This document shows, piece by piece, positions 1 to 11,399 of a DNA stretch of 64,000 nucleotides. This DNA is from Scolanthus callimorphus (lineage: Eukaryota; Cnidaria; Anthozoa; Actiniaria; Edwardsiidae). The notes below the pieces were generated by a model that was not told the origin of the DNA, ran no database searches, and saw only the letters and a list, made by a program, of their open reading frames with translations. Position 1 is the stretch's first letter. The number at the start of each line of letters is the position of its first letter. The translations under genes were made by a program, and so were the position numbers. The DNA lies in the NCBI GenBank assembly GCA_033964015.1, contig CM066915.1, positions 13,432,372 to 13,496,371 on the forward strand, in the 5' to 3' direction.

Positions 1-1819
1 ATATGATTCATGAGTAAAAATGTATAATATAAATTATATCTTAAGCCATTCATTTGTTGTTGAGCCAGTAATGCTCTGTAATTCAGAGTGCAGTTGGGTA
101 TCTAAGAGTGCTTGGTACCGGTACTGGGAATAATTTTATTAACAGTCAATTCAACAATCTTTTTTTAGCAGGCAATCAATTTTGTTTCTGAAATGTGAAA
201 ATAAGTTTAAGGAATAATGATGTCCTCTGCTGATGTGATTTTGGCTTTGTGTGACACTCGAGCAAAATTATCATTCCCAAAGTTTGATCCAAGCAGGGAC
301 GTGTGTCCCTGATCTAAGTTACTGTTTTATGTCCAGTTAATTATGGCCATCTAAGTTGTACGAGCTGCTGCTTTCAAAGATGTTATGATATTGATAGGTT
401 TATGGGTGGAATTTCAAGTTCGAGCGAAATTCGCACTGTCCCGTTCAAATGTAAACAAAAATGGCGCTCGAAGAACAATGAATACATTTCCGGATGATCG
501 CTCTTAAGGTCGGCCTTTAGGTTTCCAAAAGTGAGCCAACAATTCTCAAAAGTTAACTCGAGAATCAAAAAAGAAGGGACAACGAGAATTCTTACTGTGG
601 CAACTTCTTCATTTGATTTCACGGAGCAAGGATTTGTAATCTGTCGTGAATTGTGGTGTCACATATGATGAAGCCCAGAAATTCAAACTATTTCATAGGC
701 GCGTTTATCTAACTGTTTCACAATTAAAGATGCCACAGACATTACATTATCAACTCTTCTACAGTTTAACGGGGGTTTGTGGTCGAACGGAACGGTCTGG
801 GATGGAAGATAAAATTTCTTGCAGGCGTTATTACTCGTCTATTTCAAGCAGTTCGCCTCAGTTGCAAGTTCGACGAACAAGGCCTTCACTACCATAGTTA
901 TACCACACGGAGTCAAGATCTCACAAAATAGAGGCAAATGACAGCAAAATTAGGGTATTACTCATTGAGCTGCAAGAAAAAGAATATGCAACTTACCATA
1001 AGTTGTTAAGGCCGACGAAGAACTGGAGGGTGCATTGCAAACGACACAAGTGTCCTTCGGTTGATCTACTTTCCAGTCTGAAATGTGATAGAAATCCCAC
1101 AGAATTATCATCCATATCTTTGTAGTTTGAACTCGAAGATGGACTTACAATAAAGAATAGCCTGCGAACTTGACTTCAGACAGTCTCTAACAGGCAGAGG
1201 AAGCCATCGTTACTCCAGAAACGAATGATTATAAAAGAAGGGACGTTCTTCCTACCCCATGCAGGATACTACGTTGTGAGAGAGCCAAGAAATTCCACTC
1301 TCCGATTCGCCGCGATAAAATACGTCACGAGTTTTGAATAACATGCAACGTAAAATGATACTCAGGAATAGTCAAGGCTGACCTCTATGAACTCAACACT
1401 GGGAAACAAAATCCTGAGAAGTCTTGATATATTTTCAAAAATTTAGTTGATCTTGTTTGAAGTGCAAAATGTGACTAGTCAAGCATCGTACCTGAGCGAT
1501 GTCTGCAATTATTGGGTATAAAAACTCACAAAACTTGCGTATTCTTCTCCAACACAAATCCAATGAACAAACTTTCGGCTCAAATCATGTATTCCATGTT
1601 CTATAGGACAATGGCGACATTTTCAGGAGTAGCTTCGGGAGAATCGCAGTTCCAATGTTTGGTCAAATACTTCGCTATCGAGTCGGCAAAACCACTGGGT
1701 CGAGTTGTTGCTATTTGTGGTATGCCGAACAGCGAGCTCTGATTGGCTGAAAAACAATGGCGTTCTTAGGGTCTGTTTACTATGGGGATTGTGGGCAAGA
1801 ATTCTGAGCCTGCGTGGCT
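1..1819. other. Unassigned flank
   Basis: No recognisable gene, RNA or repeat. Short ORFs at 383-622 (-), 646-897 (+) and 1512-1742 (+) have no recognisable domain and no splice context that I trust. Confidence 0.5.
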
Positions 1820-2660
1820 CTAAGGCTGCATTTGATTATGTATACTACAGGGGGGGGGCAGAGCATTTTGAGGGGGGATCTTAAAATTTAGGAACTGGAA
1901 AAGGGGGGATGTCAAGATTTTTTCATTACATGAAGGGGGGATGCATATTTTTCTTGAGGTATTATATATATTTAAGACAAAGGTTGTGCAGTTTGATGGT
2001 AAATGAAGGAAGGCTCAATAATTGTTGAACACCGAGTTTGAACCTCCCGAAGAAATATCACTTGCACTAATATTCTCGTGTATTTACCCTCTTTCAACTG
2101 ATATGTTGAAAAAAGCTGCGCGCTTTGCGCGCATAAAGAATGATAAACTTAAAAAATCGTAAAAGGCCTTCTTGTTTTACCACAATTCCTCGAGTTCTTT
2201 TTCGTTGACTTTTGTCTGCCAGACAAAAACGCCTTTGGACTTTTGATTAATAGTGTTGTAGCTTCATTGCCAAAATTGCTGCGCCCTTCGCGCGCAGAAC
2301 GGAAAACAAACCAAACAATCAAATACAAAATAATTGATACTCAGTCTATGTATTATGGTTCCAATCAAGAAGCCCACCAGATCACTTGGTAGAAAGTCAC
2401 TACACACAAAAGAGTACATCCACCTATGATTTTTATTTCATTTTTACGCTTTGTATTTTTTTATCATTGAGCCTTGTTCTGCAACTTTTGAAAAGATGTT
2501 ATTGACGCGACCCTACCTCGACATATAAATTGAAAAAAATGTCTCGTAAAAAATATGTTATGCCTTGGGGGGATCTGAAAATTTTGCATAGTCAAAACAA
2601 AATCCTCTGCCCCCCCCCCCCCCCCCCCCCCTGTAGTATACATAATGAATGCAGCCTAAG
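1820..2660. mobile_element. MITE-like TIR element with a poly-C end
   Basis: TIRs TAAGGCTGCATTTGATTATG / TTAGGCTGCATTCATTATG, then TATACTACAGGGGGGG, at about 1820 and (complement) 2660. CTGCGCGCTTTGCGCGCA-type GC palindromes and a C22 run at about 2610-2631 lie inside. No ORF. Confidence 0.75.
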
Positions 2661-2886
2661 ATGGTTTCACTAGTCATTTGACATTCGCTCATTCGAAAGT
2701 GGGCCGAACCTTTATCAGTTCCTTTTATGGATTACGCGCGAATAATTTTTACCAGTTTAATTTTTTAATAGATAAATTGTAAAATTAGTAGGGGGAATCA
2801 AGAGTGGATTCATTAATAAAAAGAGGGGACCTCCATACGAGCTCCATTTGTCTCTTTATTTCCCTCGCAACATAGTCTGGATGTTG

Positions 2887-3020
2887 TTAGGGGCCTAGAC
2901 TGCTTGCAGCCCCTTCTTCGGCGAACGTCCGTACAAATTGAAGCGCGTAGCGGGTAAAAAACATTCTCTCGATTTACGGACGTTTGCCGAAGAAGGAGTA
3001 CAAGCAGTCTATTAGGGGCC
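2887..3020. repeat. 47-bp inverted repeat (hairpin)
   Basis: TAGGGGCCTAGACTGCTTG...CTTCTTCGGCGAACGTCCGTA at 2890-2936 pairs with TTTACGGACGTTTGCCGAAG...CAAGCAGTCTATTAGGGGC at 2972-3018, about 36-bp loop. Probably a small MITE. Confidence 0.8.
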
Positions 3021-3289
3021 GCGACCATACTGGGGAAACAAAATATTGCGCGTATCCCTAAATTGGGGTGTCAGGCGTCACACTAGTAGTGACTAGTCTT
3101 ACGGCTTTTTTAATATCCCGTGCAATCGGAGGACCTAACCAAAACCAAATAGTGTCTTTTTGAAGCACCTCCATCTGATAAAGGGTTACTGAAGTAATTT
3201 GCTCTCAGATTTATAATTTCGCAGCCGACCGCCCATTTTAGTTTCCCTCATTTGGCTGTCAGGTGTTTTAGCCATTCGTCCTATAAAAA

Positions 3290-3660
3290 ATAATTGCAAA
3301 AACATTTTAAAAGGTTCTTACTCTAGTCAATTGTAAATTTTCATATTTTGACCCCTAAAAGGTACCAACAAGACGTATTTTCCGCCTCGTAATTTTCTCT
3401 CGCATTTTTTTACGAGGGAAAATACTCTGAAATTCAGGCTTCCAACAAGTGTTATTTGCTTGATTTGCTAGAACGGACCTCTAACGGGTACCCTATCTAG
3501 AAAAAATTGCAAGTTTTCGAATTTTACCCCCTAAAAGGTACCAGAGGCCTGATTTTAAACCCTAAAAGGTACGACGAGCACCCCCGCTCCAAACATAATG
3601 GTAGTCCTCCCCCCTCCCCCCCCCCCCCCCCCCCCCCGGGGAAAAAATAAGTCGGATTTT
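3290..3660. repeat. Interspersed repeat (CCCTAAAAGGTACC family), copy 1
   Basis: ACCCCTAAAAGGTACCAAC repeated three times, then GGTACGACGAGCACCCCCGC and a C-run. An inverted copy is at 38498-38888 and a diverged one at about 23570-23860. No coding capacity. Confidence 0.8.
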
Positions 3661-4664
3661 ACAACAGGTGATTTTGGGCTTTTCCCAATTGCCCAAAATC
3701 AAAAAAGTCAATCAAACCCGAAATACCATAGACTTGCGGACCACTAATTTTACAATTATTTAGAATATACCTAGGCTCTATAGATACTATCGTTTGAGAT
3801 CAGGAATTTCACAACATTTCTGGACGCATTGTCCGGAGTACTTTGAAAAAATTTGCATACCATTATAACATGCAACTGAAAGTGTTTCAACACTTCAAGA
3901 AAAAAATAATTTGTTGCAATTATTGACTCTAAACACATTAAATATCTATAATTTCAGATACATGAAGTATATAAATTCTTTTCTCGACATTTCACAGAAC
4001 ATCTGCTGTAAAAAGGGTAAACTCAAAACATGGAAGTTTTTGGGTTTAAATTGGTTTACTTTTATCATTGATCTGGAAAAATCAAACAAAATTTAGGTGA
4101 GCGTTTAAATCTGATTATTTGGATTATAGTTTACAATGAAAGCTTATGTATCAGTCAATTCCAGCGGTGTCCATGCCCCCCCCCCCCCCCCCCCCCAGCC
4201 GGGCAACCCCGGGATTTTGGTCATTTCTAAAAATAAAAACTGAAAATTCCCCGCCCCCGGGCTAGCAAAGATGCAAAATACCCCACGGTGGGGAACACAA
4301 AAAGCGGAAAAATGCCCCACCCCCGGGATCGGAGAAAAAGACGGTAAGATTCCATCGACTCTGCGTGACAAAGCTTCACAACAAAAACTTCAACTCCATT
4401 TATACTGTCCGAGCATTTATAATTCGTTTTTAAATGTACTTTAGTGTTCTCGTCTTTGAACGAATTCTCATTTCACTGAAAGTGAGACAAAACTCCTTCC
4501 TCCACTGAGAGCTCGTACGCTCAGGAGGAGGGGGCATCCTAACTTGCTTCCGCGCGTACGCACTGAGCGGTTTAAGAACTCTTTCATTAATCGTTGCCTT
4601 TTTTCTACTTGTAATTAATTATTGTATATTTCCACGTCTGTCTGAAGATATTATTGAATAAAGA

Positions 4665-4684
4665 CTATTATTATTATTATTATA

Positions 4685-4741
<57 letters not shown>
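4665..4741. repeat. ATT microsatellite
   Basis: About 25 ATT units, one slipped, within the 2.1-kb element. Confidence 0.95.
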
Positions 4742-4742
<1 letters not shown>

Positions 4743-4769
4743 AAATATAAATAAAGAAGTGAAACTATA

Positions 4770-5491
4770 GGGACCGGTCATGGGGGGGTGGGGGGTTTGA
4801 GGGGGTGGGGTCAAAGGATTTGGGTAATACAAGGTCAACATGCAGTGATCCTCCCTCTATACGTTCAATGATGAACGTGATCCCCCCTCGGAGCAGTTAA
4901 ACGTTTTCGTGATCCCAAATTTTGATAAACGCATTTCATCAAGCCTTAGAGAAAGTGTAGATGAACATTCCGTTTTTTTATGTATAGTAAACAAATCCTG
5001 TAGGTTTTATTATTCATGCGCGCAATTGCGCGCCGAAATGACGAAATTATTATTATTCATTTGCGTGAAGCGCGGCCCAAATGACGAATTTCTATGCCTG
5101 ACGTAACGTCGAACTCACGCTTACCACTTACACTTCTTTCGAACATAGCGACTGCCCGCCAGGCCTATCACTGCAGGGCATTTTTGGTAGAGTTTGTTTT
5201 ACCTCGCCAAGATACACTTGGTTCTTGTGAACGGTGCGAAGGTAGTGTCTTCGTTGAGCTGCCAAAGACTTTATTAGATGACATTCTTTATGCGCGTGAA
5301 GCGCGCCGAAATTTTTATTTTGAGTGAAGTGAATTAGAAAAATGCAAATTAAAGAGAAGTTGCTGGAATAACTACTTAGAAAATTTCTTGTGGTCCCCCC
5401 TTTCAGGGCTTCAGGTTTTGAGAGATCCCCCCTTTCGCCAGCCTCTGCCCCCCACCCCCCTCCCCCCAGGCGATAAATAATGACCGGTCCC
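4770..5491. mobile_element. MITE (GGGACCGGTCAT ends) nested in the 2.1-kb element
   Basis: GGGACCGGTCAT...ATGACCGGTCCC with TA on both sides (4768-4769, 5492-5493). Poly-G/C blocks flank the interior. ORFs inside (4909-5106, 5094-5327) have no domain. Confidence 0.82.
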
Positions 5492-5672
5492 TAAGGTATT
5501 AGTACAATATCGGTAGACATTCCTAGGCCATTCGCGGTTGTAGCCATTTGGCTGCAAATTCTCCCCGGAATCTCTCAATGCGAAATTTACCTTTATTTGC
5601 AGAGCAACTATTTCGCAGTTATGTTGCTTGACTTCATTTTTATGTTTTTCCACTGAGACGAAATTGCGTATA

Positions 5673-5925
5673 GAGCGGATTTCACATGACTGTCAACACT
5701 TGTTATGTAATTGCGATTGCTTTGCGTTCTCATTGGCTACTCGTTTTTTCTCAGCCAATCAAATTCTGTAGGAAATACAATTGCATAATTACTTAGTAAT
5801 TGGTTCGGCTTGTGATTGGCTGAGAGAAAAGCCATTTAGGAGCAAGTGGTGACTTCTCTCGATTCTGATTGGCTAGTGATTGCTCAATTGCGATTGTTTT
5901 CACGACAGTCATGTGAAATCCGCTC
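5673..5925. mobile_element. 253-bp MITE nested in the 2.1-kb element
   Basis: TIR GAGCGGATTTCACATGACTG and complement; TATA on both sides (5669-5672, 5926-5929). The interior has several CCAAT/ATTGG motifs (CTCATTGGCT, AGCCAATCA). Confidence 0.85.
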
Positions 5926-6255
5926 TATACGAAATTGCGTATATATTGCGTATAAATTGCGTGTATACGGGCCATGCTCTGCATTATATTTTATGTGGCG
6001 TTATTTTCTGTACCTGGGACATTGTAACTGCCAATCGATAGTTATTATAACTGGTGTTGTAGTTCACAAGACCCGACGCGCTTGAGATGAGAAAACCAAA
6101 ATTCCCCACCCCCCTCCCCCGGGGAAAAACAATTCCCGACCTCGGGGCCAGCAAAATTTTCAAAATTCCCCACCCCAGGGAAGGCAGTGGTGTGCAAATG
6201 CCCCACGGTGTCCCGGGGGTGGGATGGTCACCGCTGGAATTGACTGATACATTAC

Positions 6256-6985
6256 TCACCTAAAACAATGTAGTATTGCATCTAGTGGTATGTCTTTCTT
6301 TTTTATAACAATACGTTGAAACAAGAGTGGATTAACAAGAGTTAGAATCTTTCGTACGTATTTGTCCACATCACAGTCAGAAAAGTGTCTATTTTTAGAT
6401 TTGAATTTTGCGCGCGAAAGTATTCGAATGCTCAGGTTCGAATGCTCGTATACCAAGAGTGGATTACCAAGAGTTTCCATATTTACTATGTACGCCCGAA
6501 TCACAGTCAGAAAAGTGTCTATTTAGAACTAGGATGCCGCGAAAATTCGTCATCCACAGGGTTCCCACTTTCTCGCCACGCGAACAGTTGTGAGATCCAG
6601 CCTAAAATTAAATCGCAGATCAATGGAAAAACCGTTAAAATCGCAAAGATAAGGTAGGATATTCTCTATTTGGTATCTATTGGGTATACGAGCATTCGAG
6701 CCTGAGCATTCGAATACTTTCGCGCGCGAAACTCAAATCTAAAAATAGACACTTTTCTGACTGTGATGTGGACAAATACAGTAGGGAAAGATTCTAACTC
6801 TTGTTAATCCACTCTTGCGTATACCCAATACACAACAAATAGAGAATATCCTACATTATCTTTGCGACTTTAAAGGTTTTTCGATTGATCTGCGATTTAA
6901 TTTTAGGCTGGATCTCACAACTGTTTGCGTGGCGAGAAGGTGGGAACCCTGTGGATGACGAATTTTCGCGGGAATCCTAGTTTCT
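6256..6985. repeat. Interleaved foldback repeat at the 3' end of LINE 1
   Basis: 6320-6440 pairs with 6680-6825 (AGAGTGGATTAACAAGAG, TCACAGTCAGAAAAGTGTC) and 6530-6670 pairs with 6835-6985 (GCGAAAATTCGTCATCCACA, AAATTAAATCGCAGATCAAT). ORFs inside are palindrome artefacts. Confidence 0.85.
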
Positions 6986-7370
6986 TTCAGGGGAAATATT
7001 GGTACCATTTATAGAAATACCAGGAATTTGCTCGCACTGCTTGAATTGCGAAGAAAAGCTCAGTATTTCAGTTTTTGATGAATTGCAAGGGAGTTCAAGC
7101 TTGTTGATCATGGAAAATTTGTTGGACGCATTGACAGACATGTAAAGCTGAGTGTCATCGGCATATAGCATGCAGTCGAATGAGCTGAAATAAGGTCCTC
7201 AAGGGGGGAGAGATACAAAGAAAAAAGAAGTAGGCCAAGAGCACAGAACCTGTGGGACACACAACAGAGGTTTTTTGGATGATGCAGTGCCCTGGACAAT
7301 GACAGACTGATGTCTGTCGGATATATAAGAGCGCACCCATGAGAGGACTGAACCTCCATTACCTTTAACC
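6977..7370 (-). pseudogene. LINE 1 reverse transcriptase, catalytic part
   Basis: NGGSVLSWVRSYISDRHQSVIVQG, then VPQ with a lost base (GVPQGSVLGP expected), FSLYLSPLEDLISAHS, and MLYADDTQLYMSV with the catalytic DD. Three frames are needed to read it. It continues to about residue ETEILSF and is cut by the foldback repeat ending near 6985. Confidence 0.8.
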
Positions 7371-7452
7371 TTTAATACAGTAATTGCCACTAGCGAGCTA
7401 ATCCGTCAATGAGGTACAGCGTACCAACCACCCATGCACATACTACGCCTTG

Positions 7453-7628
7453 AATAAAATAAAATAAAATAAAATAAAATAAAATAAAATAAAATAAAAT
7501 AAAATAAAATAAAATAAAATAAAATAAAATAAAATAAAATAAAATAAAATAAAATAAAATAAAATAAAATAAAATAAAATAAAATAAAATAAAATAAAAT
7601 AAAATAAAATAAATAAATAAATAAATAA
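7453..7628. repeat. AAAAT microsatellite
   Basis: About 32 AAAAT units, then AAAT units. Minus-strand frames spell FILFY repeats and are not genes. It lies in the segment (about 7370-9140) that splits LINE 1; next to it (7740-7860, minus) is a scrap WNSLSQQIIDLSTANEFKIAA of another LINE C-terminus. Confidence 0.95.
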
Positions 7629-8047
7629 AGCGAAGGAAACAATAAATAAATAAACGTAGCAATAAAGACAACGAGAGACAAGCACGACCATAACGACATG
7701 TACATGGGTAGTATGATAACTAGATCATTGCCGGGCCAGCTCGCCAGTGGCGGCTATCTTAAATTCATTAGCAGTGCTGAGGTCTATGATTTGCTGTGAC
7801 AGAGAGTTCCAGACGGGGATAGTTCTTGAAAAAAGGAGAATTTAAACTGATTAATAGAAGGAGGCGGAAGTGTAAGTTGGCAGGTGTTTCTGACGCTTGA
7901 CCTGGTTGAGTAACAGCCCGTGGTAGATCTTATAGAATCCCATGCTATGACTCTATCTCGCGCGCTGATTGGCTGAAATCGAGGGAGATTTTTTGTGGAA
8001 TTACATGGCTGCAAAAGTAGAATCTAATGAAAACACAGGACGCCCAC

Positions 8048-9080
8048 GAAATTAAATTTCTACGAAATTGAATTTCGTCGCGGCGATATCGATTTTTCGC
8101 GTGAGATTTAGTGTGGAGTTCCCTCGTCGGGTAATGGATTTACCTATAGAAGTTAGCTACGATAAAAGCAGGGGAAATGTAATTATCTCCATTTTTCGTA
8201 TCACAGTTTTTCGCGCGCTTTGTGAAACGTGGGCACACGCGCCTCCACAAGACACAAAACTCTCGTCTGGTCAACACAACAAGTTTTGGAAACAAAATCT
8301 CTCTGGTTCCTCCAACGTTTCGGGTATTTTTACCCTGGGTATGCAGTGCAATGTCCAGATATTTACTTTACAAGATAATTTCAACGAGAAGCTGCTGGCT
8401 AGTTCGACTTAAAAGATCTATCATCGATTGAAAAGTTCTGTCAAATGTTAGAGGTGGAAAGCACATGCAAAACGAAAAATACTACAGGAGCTGCACTTTT
8501 TACCAAGAATAAAGGAGATAGAAAGCCGTAAGGGAACAAGAAATCAAACAAGTAAGCTTTAAAAGTTAAAACATTTTCGATGAGTAAGATAATTCTACTA
8601 ATTCAAATCATTTGAAACTCTTTGTAGACTCGATCGCTTTCATAGTCAAATTGGCTTCAGTCACTTTCATTGTGTTGACACTGAACTGAATGAACACTGA
8701 ACACTGAACTGAATGAATTTTCTCTCATCTAAACGTTTATATATTGTAATTTCATGTTTTAAAGATTCGCTATTGCAGCAAGCCTAATTTCATGGGACTT
8801 TCGTTTTGAGATTCAGAAAATTCCATCGCTTTCGCACTAGCGCGGCTTTCAAGCACTCGAAATCCACTGTCAATTCCCTTAAATTTAGACTTATTCTCTA
8901 AAAATGTGTCCGGCATGGGATTCAAAGAAAATCCATTACCTGACTCGGGAATTCCACGCTAAATTTCACTTGAAAAACCGATATCGCTCTCGTCGCTTCG
9001 CGACTCGAGCGATATCGGTTTTTCGCGTGAAATTTAGCGTGGAATTCCCTCGTCAGGCAATGGATTTACCTATAGAACAT
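8048..9080. repeat. Foldback repeat with a 57-bp arm hairpin
   Basis: 8933-8989 pairs with 9006-9063 (CCATTACCTGACTCGGGAAT; AACCGATATCGCTC). The right arm plus GGATTTACCTATAGAA is repeated directly, diverged, at 8086-8156. No gene between; the ORF at 8068-8412 has no domain. Confidence 0.8.
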
Positions 9081-9139
9081 GACAGAGTCGAATACTGTTC
9101 GCCTAAGTTCTAATGAGTGCCATCCTAGGTTTACCAGCA

Positions 9140-9858
9140 TATCTGTGCATATCTGTCCAAAGCCATAACGAGAACGCAATCTCTCCAGCAGAATATCATG
9201 GTCAAGCGTATATCGAATGCAGAGGCGGGAGAGATCAAGTAGGACTAGAACTACGTGCTTGCCAGAGTCTATAGAGCAAAGAATGTTATTCGTGACACAA
9301 AGCATGGCCGTTTCAGTGCTATAAAATTGTCGGTAAGCCGACTGAAATTTAGCAAAAAGACCATTCTCTAAAAGTAAACTGAGTTGATGCAACTCGTTCC
9401 AAAGTCTTGGAGGGAAAAGCGATATTTGAAATTGGGCGAAAGCTAGAAAATTGGTTAGGATCAGGATTGCCTTTCTTGAGCGACGGAAACACAAGGGCAT
9501 CTTTCAGGCTGGAAGGAAAAACACCCTCCGAGAATAACGCATTGATTATATTAGTTGTATGGGGTGTCAAGGGGGCTAGGTTGTCTTTGAGAAGTGGGAC
9601 TGGGATAGGATCGAGTGCACAAGATTTTCGTGGAGATTTAAGTAGAAGCTCAGATACAAAGCTTTCAGAGACTGGCGCAAAGGTTGTCAAGGAAGATTGA
9701 CATAAAGAGGGATTCACTTGGACGGAAATACGTTCGGATATTAATGCGGACCGACTTAAATCATCACGCAGATTATTTATTTTTGTGAGAAAGGAGCTGA
9801 AAACTTCAGCAAGATTATGTAGGGAGTCATGACGTGGTAAAGGTGTGATAGCTTTCAC
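9140..9858 (-). pseudogene. LINE 1 reverse transcriptase, N-terminal half
   Basis: Reads SLHNLAEVFSSFLTKINNLRDDL, LLKSPRKSCALDPIPVPLLKDNL, SLKKGNPDPNQFSSFRPISNIAFPSKTLERVA, then after a frameshift near 9360 KFQSAYRQFYSTETAML, VLLDLSRLCIRYTLDHDILLERLRSRYGFG. Catalytic-block spacing is that of LINE RT but the first Asp motif (LLDLS) is degenerate. Confidence 0.78.
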
Positions 9859-10195
9859 CTGAAAGAGTCCATCAATAACTTTAAAAAGTTGATTAACGGT
9901 AGACTCGCTTATTTTGTTTTTATAGCGGAGCTCCTGCGCGGGCCGAAGGCCCGCGCAAGCGGAGCACCATACCTAAGGGAAAAACGTATAGTATACTATC
10001 GAGTTGATTTTGAACGTCACGGGCATTATGGATCATTTTGATGACGTCATTGATGACGTAAGGGCACGTGACTTTGGTATAGAGTTCCTCTTATGGTCTT
10101 TGAAACTTTGTCCAAGTTTGGCTTCTATAGAAGCTACCCTTCGGGAGATATGATTTTTTCTTTATTTTTCTGGTATTAAACCTATAGCGTACGCC

Positions 10196-10236
10196 GTCCG
10201 TCCGTCCGTCCGTCCGTCCGTCGTCCGTCCGTCCGT
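10196..10236. repeat. CCGT microsatellite
   Basis: About nine copies of CCGT in a row with one slipped unit, next to the 128-bp array. Confidence 0.9.
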
Positions 10237-10334
10237 GTACACATGGGAACCCTGTGGTATGCAAAGAAAAAATTATATCTCCTCAAGGGAACATGCTAAG
10301 ACAACCATACTTGGGATATTTTGTCTATGCCACA

Positions 10335-11295
10335 AGGGGGGTGCTTTAACACGGACACGTGATGTGACGTCATCGATGACGTCATCTGTGCTTGAAAAAT
10401 CAATATCTCGTGAAGGGAAGACTCTAAAACAACAAAACTTGGGTAGTGTAGTCTAGGCCACCAGATGAGCGAAATGAGGTGGCCACGTGATATGACGTCA
10501 TCGATGACGTCATCTATGCTTGAAAAATCAATATCTCGTGAAGGGAAGACTCTAAGACAACAAAACTTGGGTAGTGTAGTCTAGGCCACCAGATGAACGA
10601 AATGAGGTCGTCACGTGATATGACGTCATCGATGACGTCATCTATGCTTGAAAAATCAATATCTCGTGAAGGGAAGACTCTAAGACAACAAAACTTGGGT
10701 AGTGTAGTCTAGGCCACCAGATGAACGAAATGAGGTCGTCACGTGATATGACGTCATCGATGACGTCATCTATGCTTGAAAAATCAATATCTCGTGAAGG
10801 GAAGACTCTAAGACAACAAAACTTGGGTAGTGTAGTCTAGGCCACCAGATGAACGAAATGAGGTGGTCACGTGATATGACGTCATCGATGACGTCATCTA
10901 TGCTTGAAAAATCAATATCTCGTGAAGGGAAGACTCTAAGACAACAAAACTTGGGTAGTGTAGTCTAGGCCACCAGATGAGCGAAATGAGGTGGTCACGT
11001 GATATGACGTCATCGATGACGTCATCTACGCTTCAAAAATCAATATCTCATGAAAGGAAGACTCTAAACCAACCAAACTTGGGTAATGTAATCCAGGTCA
11101 CCAGATGAGCGAAATGAAGTGGTCACGTGATGTGACGTCATCGATGACGTCATCTGTGCTTGAAAAGTCAATATCTCGTGAAGGAAAGACTCTAAAACAA
11201 CCATACTTGGGGAGTGTAGTCTAGGTCACCAGATGAGCGAAATGAGTGGTCACGTGATATGACGTCATCGATGACATCATCTATGAAGGGAGGAC
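10335..11295. repeat. 128-bp tandem repeat, about 7-8 units, with CRE-like palindromes and E-boxes
   Basis: The marker TGACGTCA-TCGA-TGACGTCA recurs near 10365, 10494, 10621, 10749, 10877, 11005, 11133 and 11260, at 128-bp steps. Each unit has CACGTG just before the palindrome and the phrase AATATCTCGTGAAGGGAAGAC after it. Unit identity is highest in the middle of the array. Confidence 0.9.
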
Positions 11296-11399
11296 TCTAA
11301 AGCAACCATGTAAACCATGTACACATGGGAATCCCTTTCATTCACACAGAAAATTTATAACCAGGAGCTCCGCTTTTAGCCAGTGGCTAAATCTATATA

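Larger units (their letters stand above)
4147..6251. mobile_element. 2.1-kb TIR element with TTA duplication, hosting two MITEs
   Basis: TIR TGTATCAGTCAATTCCAGCG at 4147 and complement at 6251; TTA at 4144-4146 and 6252-6254. Subterminal GC-rich blocks (CCCCACGGTG, CCCGGG) occur at both sides. A 3-bp TWA target fits PIF/Harbinger-like elements. No transposase. Confidence 0.78.

Noticed and set aside
2610..2631. C22 run as a biological signal (also about 3616-3638, 4177-4197, 38858-38871, 54808-54821)
   Set aside because: Homopolymers at MITE-like ends; lengths are unreliable in assemblies.
7390..7705. Three overlapping minus ORFs of 82-99 codons
   Set aside because: They are translations of the AAAAT microsatellite (FILFY repeats).
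10335..11295. CRISPR-like array
   Set aside because: Whole 128-bp units repeat with no unique spacers, in a eukaryotic transposon.
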